From NCBI RefSeq assembly GCF_003933735.1, contig NZ_RSED01000007.1:1-64000 (forward strand): a stretch of DNA of 64,000 nucleotides. Reading direction: 5' to 3'. The position numbers were made by a program, and so were the translations under genes. Origin of the DNA: Aquabacterium soli. GTDB taxonomy: Bacteria; Pseudomonadota; Gammaproteobacteria; Burkholderiales; Burkholderiaceae_C. Below the pieces are notes generated by a model. That model was given only the letters and a program-made list of their open reading frames with translations, was not told the DNA's origin and did no database searches. This document shows positions 26,247-34,892 of this stretch, piece after piece. Every line of letters begins with the position of its first letter. Within the stretch, counting starts at the first letter, position 1.

Positions 26247-27965
26247 ATGAACCTGCCACAAAGGACCACCGTGTCAGCCCCCTCGCGATCCCCTTCGTCT
26301 GCTCTTTCGCCGTCCCTGCGCCGCGTGCCCGGCCTGGCCTTCGTGGCCGTGGTATTGGCTTTGCCAGGTGTGACCGCGCAGGCCCAGGGAGCGAGCGCGC
26401 CAACTGCCAGCGAGTCAACTGCACCCGCCTTGCCCAGAGAACTTGGCAAGCCCGAGGACGATCTGAGCCTGGACGTCACCACCTACGAGGTCGATGGCCT
26501 GGCGGAGGCTTCCCGCGAGACCTTGGCCGCCCTGACCGCGCCATACACGGGCAAGGGGCGTACTTATGAGGATCTGGTCAATGCCACGACGGCCGTCACG
26601 CGCTACATGCAGAGTGAGCTGGGCTACTACGTCGGCTTCGCCTACCTGCCCGAGCAATCGCCCCAGGGGGGCGTGATCCGCCTGCAGGCGCTCGAGGGGC
26701 GCCTGGCCCGGGTCGATGTGCGCTGGCCCGAAGGGCCCTTGCCCGTGCAGCGAAGCGTGGTCGAGCGCTATCTGGCGACGCTGCAGCCGGGGGCCATCCT
26801 GCGCGTGAACGAGGTCGAGCGGGTGGCCCTGCTGGTCAATGACCTGCAGGGCATCAGCGCACGCTTCGAGATCGAGGCGGGCGCCGAGCCTGGCACGGCT
26901 GTGCTGGTGGTCACCCCGCGCGCCGAGCAACGAGTGCGCGGCCGTGTCGACCTGGACACCCTGGGCTCCCGGTACACGGGCCTGGTTCGCCTGAGCGGGC
27001 AGCTCACCGTGGCCAGCCCGCTGGGCTGGGGCGATGCACTGTCGGTCAATCTGCTGGCCTCGCACAATGGTGGTGTGGTGCAAGGGGGCATTGCCTATGC
27101 CGCGCCTGTCGGCACCCAGGGCCTCAAGCTTGGCGCCGCACTCTCCAAGATCGAGTACCAGATCGACAAGGACGCCTACCCGACCGACCTGGACGGCCAT
27201 GCCGTTGCCGGGAGCGTCTATGCGCTTTACCCTTTCGTTCGGTCGCGCAACGTCAATGTGTTCGGCCTGGGCAGCCTGGAGCACAAGCGCTTCACGGATG
27301 ATCAATCCGGCGTGAGCTACAGCCGCAAGCACAGCGACGATCTGCAGATCGGTGTGATCGGCGATTTCCGTGACAGCCTGGGCGGCGGCGCCATCAACAC
27401 CTTCGAATCTCATTGGCTGCATGGCCGCATCAGTTTCGACACGGACAGCCTGCCTGCCGGCTACAAGCGCAACTACGACAAGCTCACGCTGGGCTATTCG
27501 CGACTGCAGAACGTGGTGAGCAACCGCCTGCAGTTCTATGCCCGCTACAAGGGGCAGATCTCGGGCACCAACCTTGACATCACTGAGCGTTTCGCCGTGG
27601 GCGGTCCGCTGAGCGTGCGTGCCTTCGCGCCGGGTGTGGCCAGCGCCGACACCGGCCACGTGGTGACGGCCGAGCTTCGCCTGCTGCCGCCGGAAACCTG
27701 GTTCGGACGCTTCTCTCGCGAGTTCGTCTTCAGTGCCTTCTACGATTGGGGGCAGGCCAAGTTCTCACATGATCCGGACCTGCGCCCCGTGGGCCTGGAG
27801 AACACCGCCACTCTTAGCGCCTACGGCCTGGGCGTGGTCTGGGAGCGGCCCAGCGACATCAGCCTGCGCATGCACCTGGCCTGGCGGGGCGCCGGTGACC
27901 AGTGGGTCGACAGCCGCGAGCGCCAGCAGCCCCGTGTCAACGCCGTGCTGAGCAAGAGTTTCTGA
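26247..27965 (+). CDS. ShlB/FhaC/HecB-family (TpsB-like) outer-membrane transporter
   Basis: This 572-residue protein starts at ATG 26247, after GGAAGG about 12 bases upstream. A long signal peptide ends near VTAQAQG. A POTRA region lies at about residues 75-230, with the POTRA_2-like segment GRTYEDLVNATTAVTRYMQSE. A 16-strand barrel follows, with a conserved-looking FAVGGPLSVRAF (VRGF-like, loop L6) near residue 460, and it ends in a terminal Phe. Members export large TpsA adhesins or haemolysins. No TpsA gene with a haemagglutination-activity domain is adjacent. The partner is either elsewhere or the small secreted protein downstream. Confidence 0.88.
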   Translation: MNLPQRTTVSAPSRSPSSALSPSLRRVPGLAFVAVVLALPGVTAQAQGASAPTASESTAPALPRELGKPEDDLSLDVTTYEVDGLAEASRETLAALTAPYTGKGRTYEDLVNATTAVTRYMQSELGYYVGFAYLPEQSPQGGVIRLQALEGRLARVDVRWPEGPLPVQRSVVERYLATLQPGAILRVNEVERVALLVNDLQGISARFEIEAGAEPGTAVLVVTPRAEQRVRGRVDLDTLGSRYTGLVRLSGQLTVASPLGWGDALSVNLLASHNGGVVQGGIAYAAPVGTQGLKLGAALSKIEYQIDKDAYPTDLDGHAVAGSVYALYPFVRSRNVNVFGLGSLEHKRFTDDQSGVSYSRKHSDDLQIGVIGDFRDSLGGGAINTFESHWLHGRISFDTDSLPAGYKRNYDKLTLGYSRLQNVVSNRLQFYARYKGQISGTNLDITERFAVGGPLSVRAFAPGVASADTGHVVTAELRLLPPETWFGRFSREFVFSAFYDWGQAKFSHDPDLRPVGLENTATLSAYGLGVVWERPSDISLRMHLAWRGAGDQWVDSRERQQPRVNAVLSKSF

Positions 27966-28006
27966 GCCTGGCCACGCACGGCCGCTCAACAGTTCTGGAG
28001 ACGATC

Positions 28007-28546
28007 ATGAGTTCACATTCTTCTTCTCGCGTGGTGGTCCTGGCCCGTTGCTTGGCCCTTTCTCTGGCCTGTGTTGCCCCGATGGCGGTGAACGCCCAAG
28101 CGAGTGGCCCGACCACTGGTCCCATCGACATCCCGCCTTCCGAGGAGAAGCCGGCAGCGCCTGGCGCGCAGTACACGCCAGCGGCCGAAGCGGCCCGTGC
28201 GGCAGCAGCGTCCTCGCTGAGCTCGCCGGCCAATGCGGTGGACACCTCGCGTGGCCGCGCAACCTTGGGTCCGCGCCCCGGCCTGGTCACCGTGGTGGGC
28301 GCCGACCGCAAGGCAGGTGACAGCACGCGCGCACTGAAGGCGCCGACGGCCTGCACCCCGAAAACCAACAGCCTGGATTGCGTCAGCGAGGCAGGGCAGG
28401 CCGGACAGGGGGCCAATGTGTCATCGCGCGTGCGCAACAGCGTGATCGGTGAAGTGGGCGCTGGCCGTGCGGCCACGGAGGGGGCGGGCGGCGCCAAGCG
28501 GGAGGGGCCATGCGTGCCCCAGGCAGGCAAGCTGACCTGCAATTGA
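28007..28546 (+). CDS. Secreted low-complexity protein with four mature Cys
   Basis: This 179-residue protein starts at ATG 28007 with TGGAG seven bases upstream. It has a Sec signal peptide (cleavage near VNAQA). The mature chain is rich in Ala, Gly, Ser and Pro and probably disordered, with four Cys near the C-terminus (TACTPKTNSLDC and GPCVPQAGKLTC). The two CxP...C pairs look like two small disulfide loops. It follows the TpsB-like gene by 41 bases and shares its terminator, so it is probably co-transcribed. I do not recognise the family; a secreted or cell-surface partner of the transporter is possible. Confidence 0.75.
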   Translation: MSSHSSSRVVVLARCLALSLACVAPMAVNAQASGPTTGPIDIPPSEEKPAAPGAQYTPAAEAARAAAASSLSSPANAVDTSRGRATLGPRPGLVTVVGADRKAGDSTRALKAPTACTPKTNSLDCVSEAGQAGQGANVSSRVRNSVIGEVGAGRAATEGAGGAKREGPCVPQAGKLTCN

Positions 28547-28560
28547 GCCGGAAGAAAAAG

Positions 28561-28593
28561 AAAAACGGCCGATCCACTGGATCGGCCGTTTTT
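28561..28593. terminator. Strong, probably bidirectional terminator
   Basis: AAAAACGGCCGATCC (28561-28575), loop ACT, and GGATCGGCCGTTTTT (28579-28593) form a perfect 15-bp inverted repeat with A-run and T-run flanks, 14 bases after the secreted-protein stop. Confidence 0.93.
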
Positions 28594-28976
28594 GCCAACA
28601 CAACCCCCCTGGGATATCTCGGGAGCCTCTGTCGAGACTCCCGATCCCGTCCTCTGGATGTTTCGTTGATGTGTCCGTTAGGACTGATGACAGCGTTTTT
28701 GTAGGCTACGACGGAAATCACACTCCGCTGACTTCTGTGTCTCGCTGATCAACCGGCGGCCGGTATCACTTGCTAAACTTACAGTCGTTTACGATTTGCG
28801 TGTCGTTGCTTGCTTTACTTAGAATGAAGTGATTCTCCGGCACGGGGGCTGACACAGTCTTTAAGGACTGCTGAAAGTTCCTTAAATACCCTGAATAAGA
28901 ACAATGCACATCTCTTTCGGCGATGATGCATGCGAGTGACCCAGGGGGTCGGCATCCTGGATGAGAAGAGGGTTCT
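28594..28976 (+). promoter_or_regulatory. 383-base AT-richer intergenic region with inverted repeats
   Basis: No gene is seen here. Base composition is clearly lower in GC than the surroundings. It contains a hairpin around 28611-28648 (GGGAT ... CGGGAG pairing with CTCCCG-ATCCC). Near the next gene, a perfect 8-bp inverted repeat TTTAAGGA-N11-TCCTTAAA (28860-28886) overlaps a second palindrome, CAGTC-TTTAAG-GACTG (28855-28870). These are good candidates for operators of the large winged-helix regulator encoded downstream. Confidence 0.5.
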
Positions 28977-31538
28977 TTGTCTCGTAGCTACCGCTTTGAC
29001 CGATTTGAACTCCGTCCTGCCGAACGCCTTCTGTACGTTCAGGGAGAACCCGCCCCTTTGGGTTCCCGGGCGATTGACCTGCTGCTGGCGCTGGTGGAGC
29101 GCCACGGCTGCCTGGTCACCAAGCACGAGTTGATGGACTTGGTCTGGCCGGGCGTGGTGGTGGAAGAGAACAACCTGCAGGTGCAGGTATCCACCTTGCG
29201 CAAGGTGCTGGGCGCGCGCTCCATCGTGACCGTGCCTGGGCGCGGATACCGATTCGTCGAGCCCGTGATCGTGGACACGGGGCTGCCTACCTCGGCGCCC
29301 CCAACGGCCCGCACGGTCGATTCCGTCGAGGCGCTCTGGGCCGCTGCCACATCCGATTCGCCCTTGTCGGTGTTGCCGGCCATGCCATCGCGCATCCTGG
29401 GGCGAGACCGGGATCTGGCGGCGCTTGAAGACCTGGCCGACCGACCCGTCGTGAGCATTGTCGGCCCCGGCGGCATCGGCAAGACGGCGCTGGCCCTGGC
29501 CGCCGCCCACGCGGGGCAACGGCGCCACCGCGACGGTGCTGTCTGGGTCGAACTGGCCGCGATCAGCGACCCGGCCCTGGTGGTCACGGTGGTGGCGCAG
29601 GCCTTGGGCCTGCCGGCCAACGCGGACGCGCCCCTGGCCTCGTTGGTGGTGGGGCTCAAACCCCTCAACGTGCTGCTGGTGCTCGACAACGCAGAGCACC
29701 TGCTGGAATCCGTGGGCGCCTTGGTCAAGGCCCTCATTGAGGCCGCACCGGAGGTGCACGTGCTGGTCACGAGCCAGTTGGCGTTGAAGGTGCCGGCTGA
29801 GCAGGTGTTCCGCCTGAACGCGCTGTCCGTCCCCGAGCATGGTGCGTCCACCGAAGAGGCGATGTCGCATGGCGCCGTGGCCCTGTTCGTGGACCAGGCC
29901 CAGGCGGCTGATCGCCGGTTTCTGCTCAGCGACTCCAATGTGGCGATGGTGATCGCCCTGTGCCATCGGCTCGATGGCGTGGCCCTGGCCATCAAGCTGG
30001 CCGCGGCGCGCATGCCCCTGCTGGGCCTGCAGGGCATCTGGATGCGGCTGGATGAGCGCTTTCGCCTGCTGGCCAGCCGCAATGCGCAGACCCTGCTGCC
30101 TGCCCGCCACCAAACGCTGCTGGCTGCCCTCGAATGGAGCCACGAACTGCTGGGCGAGCCTGAGCAGACTGTGTTCCGCCGACTGAGTGTCTTCTCCGGT
30201 GGCTTCTCGCTGGCCCTGGCCAGCGCGGTGACCAGCGACGAGCAATTGGACGAATGGGCGGTCATCGACCTGCTGGGCGAGCTGGTGGACCGCTCCCTGG
30301 TGTCCGTCGACGCCACGCTCGAGGGGGCGGATGCGCCGCGCTATCGGTTGCTGGAAAGTACCCTCGCTTTTGCCGAGCTCAAGCTGGCAGGCTCCAGCGA
30401 GCGCGAGTTCCTGGAGCGTCAGCATGCCCATGCGGTGGCTGAGCTGATGGAGCGCTCCTACGACGATTACTGGGCCATGCCCGATGCGGTCTGGCTCAAC
30501 ACCTATGGCCCCGAGATCGACAACGTGCGCAAGGCGCTGGAGTGGGCCCGCGCCCATGACCCGGCCCTGGCCGTGGCGCTGGTGGGATCGGCCAGCGCGC
30601 TCTTCCTTCTGCTGGGCCTGGCCCCCGAGTGCCGTCAGCACGGGCTGGCCTTCCAGGCGCAGGCCGAATCGATGCAGGCCAGCGCGGCATCGGTCCGCTA
30701 CTGGGTCGAGCGCAGCCGGCTGCACTGGGGCATTTCCAACGGTCTGATGTACGAGTTTGCCTTGCGGGCGGCTCGGCAATGCCGCGAGATCGGCGACCAG
30801 CGCGGCCTGTACATGGCGCTGCGTTGCCAAGCCGGCAGCGGGGTGGTGTCCCAGGAGGATGCGCTGGGGCTGCTCGACGAAATGGCGCGCCTGGAGCACC
30901 CCGGCTGGCCGGTGCGCCTCAAGCTGCAGCGGCTGCTGGCCGAGGTGGGCGTGCTCAAGGCAGGCGACTTCATGGTCGAGGCGCGTCTGGTGTGCGAAAC
31001 GCTGCTGATCCGGGCCCAGGCAGCGGGGCTAGACGCTGTGGTCTCTGCCACCCTGAGCGATCTGGCCACGGTCAGCCTGGCCTTGGGCGAGACCGAGGCG
31101 GCCATCCGTGCCTGCCGCAAGTTGCTCTCGCGCGGGCGCCTGCGGCGTGACAACTTCGTGCTGCACGCTCTGGCCATCGTGGCCAGCGCCTCTTTGATCC
31201 AGGGCGATGCCCATCAGGCGCGGGGGTCGCTGACCGATTTCGTGGCCGCATCGCGCAGCCGCGACTGGGAGTGGCTGGGCCTGTACTCCGGCTTGCTGGC
31301 GCTGCTGGCGGCCGTCGAGGGGCGCCACGAGGCCGCCGCCCGTGTGCTGGGCCATGCCGACCAGGCCTACCGCCAGCTGGGTTCGCGCGATGCGCAGGCG
31401 CTCAAGGCCCGCGCCCAGGCCAAGGCGCTGATCCAGCGGGCGCTGGATGCCTCGGCCATCGAGCGGCTCAGCGCCGAGGGGGCCGGCATGGACCCCGAAA
31501 CGCTGTGCGCCTGGGCCCTGGCCCGGGAAGACGCCTGA
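28977..31538 (+). CDS. Winged-helix (OmpR-type) / NB-ARC-like ATPase / TPR regulator
   Basis: This 853-residue protein starts at TTG 28977. The start is supported by AGAAGAGGG ending four bases upstream, and because any later Met would cut the DNA-binding domain. Residues 1-95 form an OmpR/PhoB-type winged helix (VTKHELMDLVWPG ... TLRKVLGARSIVTVPGRGYRF). A STAND-type ATPase follows, with Walker A GPGGIGKTAL and Walker B-like LLVLDNAEHL. From about residue 500 the protein is helical, TPR-like repeats. There is no receiver domain. It is probably a ligand-controlled transcription factor, perhaps acting on its own promoter. The ligand is unknown. Confidence 0.88.
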   Translation: MSRSYRFDRFELRPAERLLYVQGEPAPLGSRAIDLLLALVERHGCLVTKHELMDLVWPGVVVEENNLQVQVSTLRKVLGARSIVTVPGRGYRFVEPVIVDTGLPTSAPPTARTVDSVEALWAAATSDSPLSVLPAMPSRILGRDRDLAALEDLADRPVVSIVGPGGIGKTALALAAAHAGQRRHRDGAVWVELAAISDPALVVTVVAQALGLPANADAPLASLVVGLKPLNVLLVLDNAEHLLESVGALVKALIEAAPEVHVLVTSQLALKVPAEQVFRLNALSVPEHGASTEEAMSHGAVALFVDQAQAADRRFLLSDSNVAMVIALCHRLDGVALAIKLAAARMPLLGLQGIWMRLDERFRLLASRNAQTLLPARHQTLLAALEWSHELLGEPEQTVFRRLSVFSGGFSLALASAVTSDEQLDEWAVIDLLGELVDRSLVSVDATLEGADAPRYRLLESTLAFAELKLAGSSEREFLERQHAHAVAELMERSYDDYWAMPDAVWLNTYGPEIDNVRKALEWARAHDPALAVALVGSASALFLLLGLAPECRQHGLAFQAQAESMQASAASVRYWVERSRLHWGISNGLMYEFALRAARQCREIGDQRGLYMALRCQAGSGVVSQEDALGLLDEMARLEHPGWPVRLKLQRLLAEVGVLKAGDFMVEARLVCETLLIRAQAAGLDAVVSATLSDLATVSLALGETEAAIRACRKLLSRGRLRRDNFVLHALAIVASASLIQGDAHQARGSLTDFVAASRSRDWEWLGLYSGLLALLAAVEGRHEAAARVLGHADQAYRQLGSRDAQALKARAQAKALIQRALDASAIERLSAEGAGMDPETLCAWALAREDA

Positions 31539-31622
31539 GGGACGGAATTTCCCCGCACGCGTACACTGCAACCATGCCGTGTCCCGGGCCATCGCCGGGA
31601 CAGGCCCACAGGTCGGATACAC

Positions 31623-34600
31623 ATGCAGCCGCTTTCTCCGTGGCTCCAGAGCGTCGGGCTCGCGCACCTTGAGCCCGTGCTGGTGGCCAATGACATCGCC
31701 GAAGACGTGCTGACCAGCCTGACAGAGCAGGATCTGGAGAAGCTCGGGCTGTCCATGGGGGAGCGCAAGCGCCTGCTCAAGGCCATCGCGGCACTGGTTC
31801 AGGCCGAGCCACCTGTCCCCGCGCCCGTGCGCCCCAATGTGGGCGAGTTGCGCCAGCTCACCATCATGTTCTGTGACCTGGTCAACTCCACGGCCTTGTG
31901 TGAGCGCCTGTCGCCCGAGCAATGGCGTGAGGTGGTGCTGGCCTACCAGCAGGCCTCTGCGGCCGTGATCGAGCGCTATGGTGGCGCCATCGCCCAGTAC
32001 CTGGGAGACGGCCTGCTGGTGTATTTTGGCCACCCTCAGGCCCACGAGGATGCGCCTGAGCGCGCCGTGCGCACCGGCGTGGCCCTGGTCGACTGCATCC
32101 GCCAGCTGCACCTGGAGCCTGTGCAGGCCCAGGGCATGCATCTGTCTGTGCGCATCGGCATCCACACCGGGCAGGTGGTGATCGGGGACATTGGCGCGGG
32201 GGCGCGCCGCGAGCTGCTGGCCCTGGGGGACACCCCCAACCTGGCTGCGCGCCTGCAGGGGCTGGCCCTGCCTGATACGGTGGTGATCAGCGATGGCACG
32301 CGCCTGCTGGCCGGTGGCAGCTTTGCCTACACCGACCTGGGGCGCCATGAGCTCAAGGGCGTGCGCGAGCCCCGCCAGGTCTGGCGGGTACAGGCCGTGC
32401 TGCAGACGGCCAGCCGTTTCGAGGCCGCCACCAGCGCGGGCCTGACGCCGCTGGTGGGCCGCTCCAGTGAGCTGGCCTTGCTGACGGAACGTTGGCAACT
32501 GGCCTGCCAGGGGCGCGGCCAGGCCGTGCTCTTGTCGGGCGAGGCCGGCATCGGCAAGTCGCGCATGCTCAAGGAGTTGTGCGACCGCCTGGGCAACGCG
32601 GGCCTGAACGCGATCCGCGTGCAGTGCTCGCCCCACCATGTGCACAGCGCCTTCCACCCCACCATCGACAGCATCGAGCGTGTGTTGCGCCTGACACGCG
32701 AACAACCCGTGGGCGTCAAGCTCGACCGGCTCGATGCCTTGGCGATGGGCGAGTACGGGCTGCCGCGATCACAGGTGGCGGTGCTGGCGTCCATGCTGTC
32801 CATGCCCAGCGAAGAGCGATATGGGCCCATCGTCGACAGCGCCCATGAGCGCGAGCGCGAAACCATTGCCGCGCTGGTGGACCTGGCGCGTGCGCAGGCG
32901 CGCAGCAGCCCCACGCTGATGGTGTACGAGGATGCGCACTGGGCCGACCCGGCCTCGGTCAGCATGCTGCACGAGTTGATCGACCGCATCACCGATGTGC
33001 CCTTCCTGCTGGTGATTGCGCACCGCCCCGAGTTTGACCTGCCGATGGCACTGAAGGCGCGCGGCCATGTGACCTCGCTCAGGGTTCCGTCGCTGCGGCG
33101 TGATGAGGTTGCTTCGCTGGTGATGCGGCTGGCCGGCGATAACCCCCTGCCCGAAGACCTGGCCCAGCACATTGTCAGCAAGACCGACGGGGTGCCGCTG
33201 TTCGTCGAGGAACTCACGCGCTGGATCCTTGAAAGCCCGGTGAGCGAGGACGGCCGCCGCAAGGAGGTGCCGACCACGCTGCGCGACTCCCTGATGGCGC
33301 GTCTGGACCGGCACGTGCAGGCCAAGGAGATTGCCCAGATCGGTGCCGTGGTCGGGCGCGAGTTCAGCCGCGACATGGTGGAGGCGCTGGCCGACATGCC
33401 GCCGAGCACCTTGAACGAGGCCCTGCTGGCGCTGACCCAGGCCGGCCTGGCGTCGGAGCAGGTCGGACACCAGGGCACGCTGTACACCTTCAAGCACGCC
33501 CTGGTGCAGGATGCGGCCTACGATTCGCTGCTCACCCCGCGACGCGAAGCCCTGCATGGCGCCATCGTGACGGTGATGCAGGAGCGCTTCCCGGCCGTGG
33601 CCCAGGCCGAGCCGGAGCTGCTGGCCCGGCATGCCAGCGCGGCGCGCCAGCCCCGCGTGGCGATCCCTTACTGGCGACGCGCCAGCGAACTCGCGGTTCA
33701 GCGCCTGGCCCTGCAGGAAGCCGCCGCGCACCTGGATGCGGGCCTCAAGGCCTGCGCGTCGCTGCCCGCCTCGGCCGAGCGCAACCAGATCGAGCTGCAG
33801 TTGCAGGCCTCGCTGGGCACGGCCCACATGCTGGGGCGCGGCTGGGCCGCGGAAGAGGTTTCCCATGCCTTTGCGCGGGCCAACGAACTGGCCAGCGCCG
33901 CCGACCAGGTCGAAGAGGCCATCTGGCCCCTGTGGGGCGTGTGCATCTACCACCTGGTGCATGGCGACATCGACAGGGCGGTGTCCATCGGGCAGCGCAT
34001 GATGACGGTGGCGCGCCAGTCCAGCAGCCGCAATGCCTGGCTGGTGGCCAACATGATCCATGTGCAGTTGTGCATGTACAGCGGGCAGTTCGATCAGGTG
34101 CAGGCCCATGTGGAGCAGGTCGAGCACCGCTACTGCGATCCGCAGGACCGGGCCCTGATCGCGCTGTACTCCACCGACCTCAAGCTGGTCTCGATGGTGC
34201 ATGGTTCGCAGACCCGCTGGTTCATGGGTCTGGAAGAAGAGGCCGACGCGCTGTGCGTCGAGCAGGAACGTTTCGCGGCCACCCTCAACCACCCTTATTC
34301 GATGGCCTGGACGCTGACCTGGGGCGCCATGTCCTATCTGCACCGAGGCCGGGCCGACGAGTTGCTGGAGCGGGTGGAAGAAGGCCTGCGCCTGGCCGAA
34401 AAGCATGGCTTCGCCTATGTGGCGGGCATGGCCATGATGGGCAAGGGCTGGGCCTTGGCGCACAAGGGGCGGCATGACGAAGGCATTGCACTGATGAAGC
34501 ATGGCCTGACGGCCTTCCGGGCCACGGGTGCGGGCATTGCGGTGCCTTTCTTCCTGGTATTGCTGGGTGAGGCCTTGGGGCGAGCCGGGCAGCGGGCCGA

Positions 34601-34874
34601 AGGCCTGGCACGCCTTGATGAGGCCGAGCAGTTGGTGGCCGCCGGAGGCGAGCGCTGGCACGAGGCCGAGCTGCACCGGATCCGGGGCAGGCTGCTGGCC
34701 ACCGGCCCTCAACCTGACCTGCTCGCCGCGGAAGCGAGCATCCGGCACGCCCTGGCACTGGCGTCGGGGCAGCAGGCCCATGCCTGGCGTCGCCGCGCGT
34801 TGCAGGATCTGCGTGCGTTGCTGCAATCGCAGCAACGCCACGACGAGGCGCAGGCGCTCCTCGTGGCGGTGTGA
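31623..34874 (+). CDS. SAM domain / class III nucleotidyl cyclase / AAA ATPase / TPR protein
   Basis: This is a 1083-residue cytoplasmic protein. A SAM domain covers about residues 1-60 (PLSPWLQSVGL ... LGLSMGERKRLLKAI). The class III cyclase domain (about 75-265) has the two metal Asp, in IMFCDLVNST and YLGDGLLVYFG, and the GDTPNLAARL Asn/Arg motif, so it should be active. An ATPase with Walker A SGEAGIGKSRM and Walker B-like LMVYEDAHWAD follows. The C-terminal half is TPR-like. It lies 84 bases after the winged-helix ATPase gene, with TACACT (a possible -10) between, so it may have its own promoter. No cyclic-nucleotide receptor gene is nearby. Confidence 0.9.
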   Translation: MQPLSPWLQSVGLAHLEPVLVANDIAEDVLTSLTEQDLEKLGLSMGERKRLLKAIAALVQAEPPVPAPVRPNVGELRQLTIMFCDLVNSTALCERLSPEQWREVVLAYQQASAAVIERYGGAIAQYLGDGLLVYFGHPQAHEDAPERAVRTGVALVDCIRQLHLEPVQAQGMHLSVRIGIHTGQVVIGDIGAGARRELLALGDTPNLAARLQGLALPDTVVISDGTRLLAGGSFAYTDLGRHELKGVREPRQVWRVQAVLQTASRFEAATSAGLTPLVGRSSELALLTERWQLACQGRGQAVLLSGEAGIGKSRMLKELCDRLGNAGLNAIRVQCSPHHVHSAFHPTIDSIERVLRLTREQPVGVKLDRLDALAMGEYGLPRSQVAVLASMLSMPSEERYGPIVDSAHERERETIAALVDLARAQARSSPTLMVYEDAHWADPASVSMLHELIDRITDVPFLLVIAHRPEFDLPMALKARGHVTSLRVPSLRRDEVASLVMRLAGDNPLPEDLAQHIVSKTDGVPLFVEELTRWILESPVSEDGRRKEVPTTLRDSLMARLDRHVQAKEIAQIGAVVGREFSRDMVEALADMPPSTLNEALLALTQAGLASEQVGHQGTLYTFKHALVQDAAYDSLLTPRREALHGAIVTVMQERFPAVAQAEPELLARHASAARQPRVAIPYWRRASELAVQRLALQEAAAHLDAGLKACASLPASAERNQIELQLQASLGTAHMLGRGWAAEEVSHAFARANELASAADQVEEAIWPLWGVCIYHLVHGDIDRAVSIGQRMMTVARQSSSRNAWLVANMIHVQLCMYSGQFDQVQAHVEQVEHRYCDPQDRALIALYSTDLKLVSMVHGSQTRWFMGLEEEADALCVEQERFAATLNHPYSMAWTLTWGAMSYLHRGRADELLERVEEGLRLAEKHGFAYVAGMAMMGKGWALAHKGRHDEGIALMKHGLTAFRATGAGIAVPFFLVLLGEALGRAGQRAEGLARLDEAEQLVAAGGERWHEAELHRIRGRLLATGPQPDLLAAEASIRHALALASGQQAHAWRRRALQDLRALLQSQQRHDEAQALLVAV

Positions 34875-34892
34875 TCGGCGAAAGAGCTGCCT

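Noticed and set aside
28815-30899. A long reverse-strand reading frame of about 694 codons
   Set aside because: It lies opposite the winged-helix ATPase gene, has the low-complexity His/Gln/Leu pattern of an antisense shadow, and no domain is recognisable.
32769-34841. A reverse-strand reading frame of about 690 codons
   Set aside because: It is antisense to the SAM-cyclase-ATPase gene and has no domain motif.
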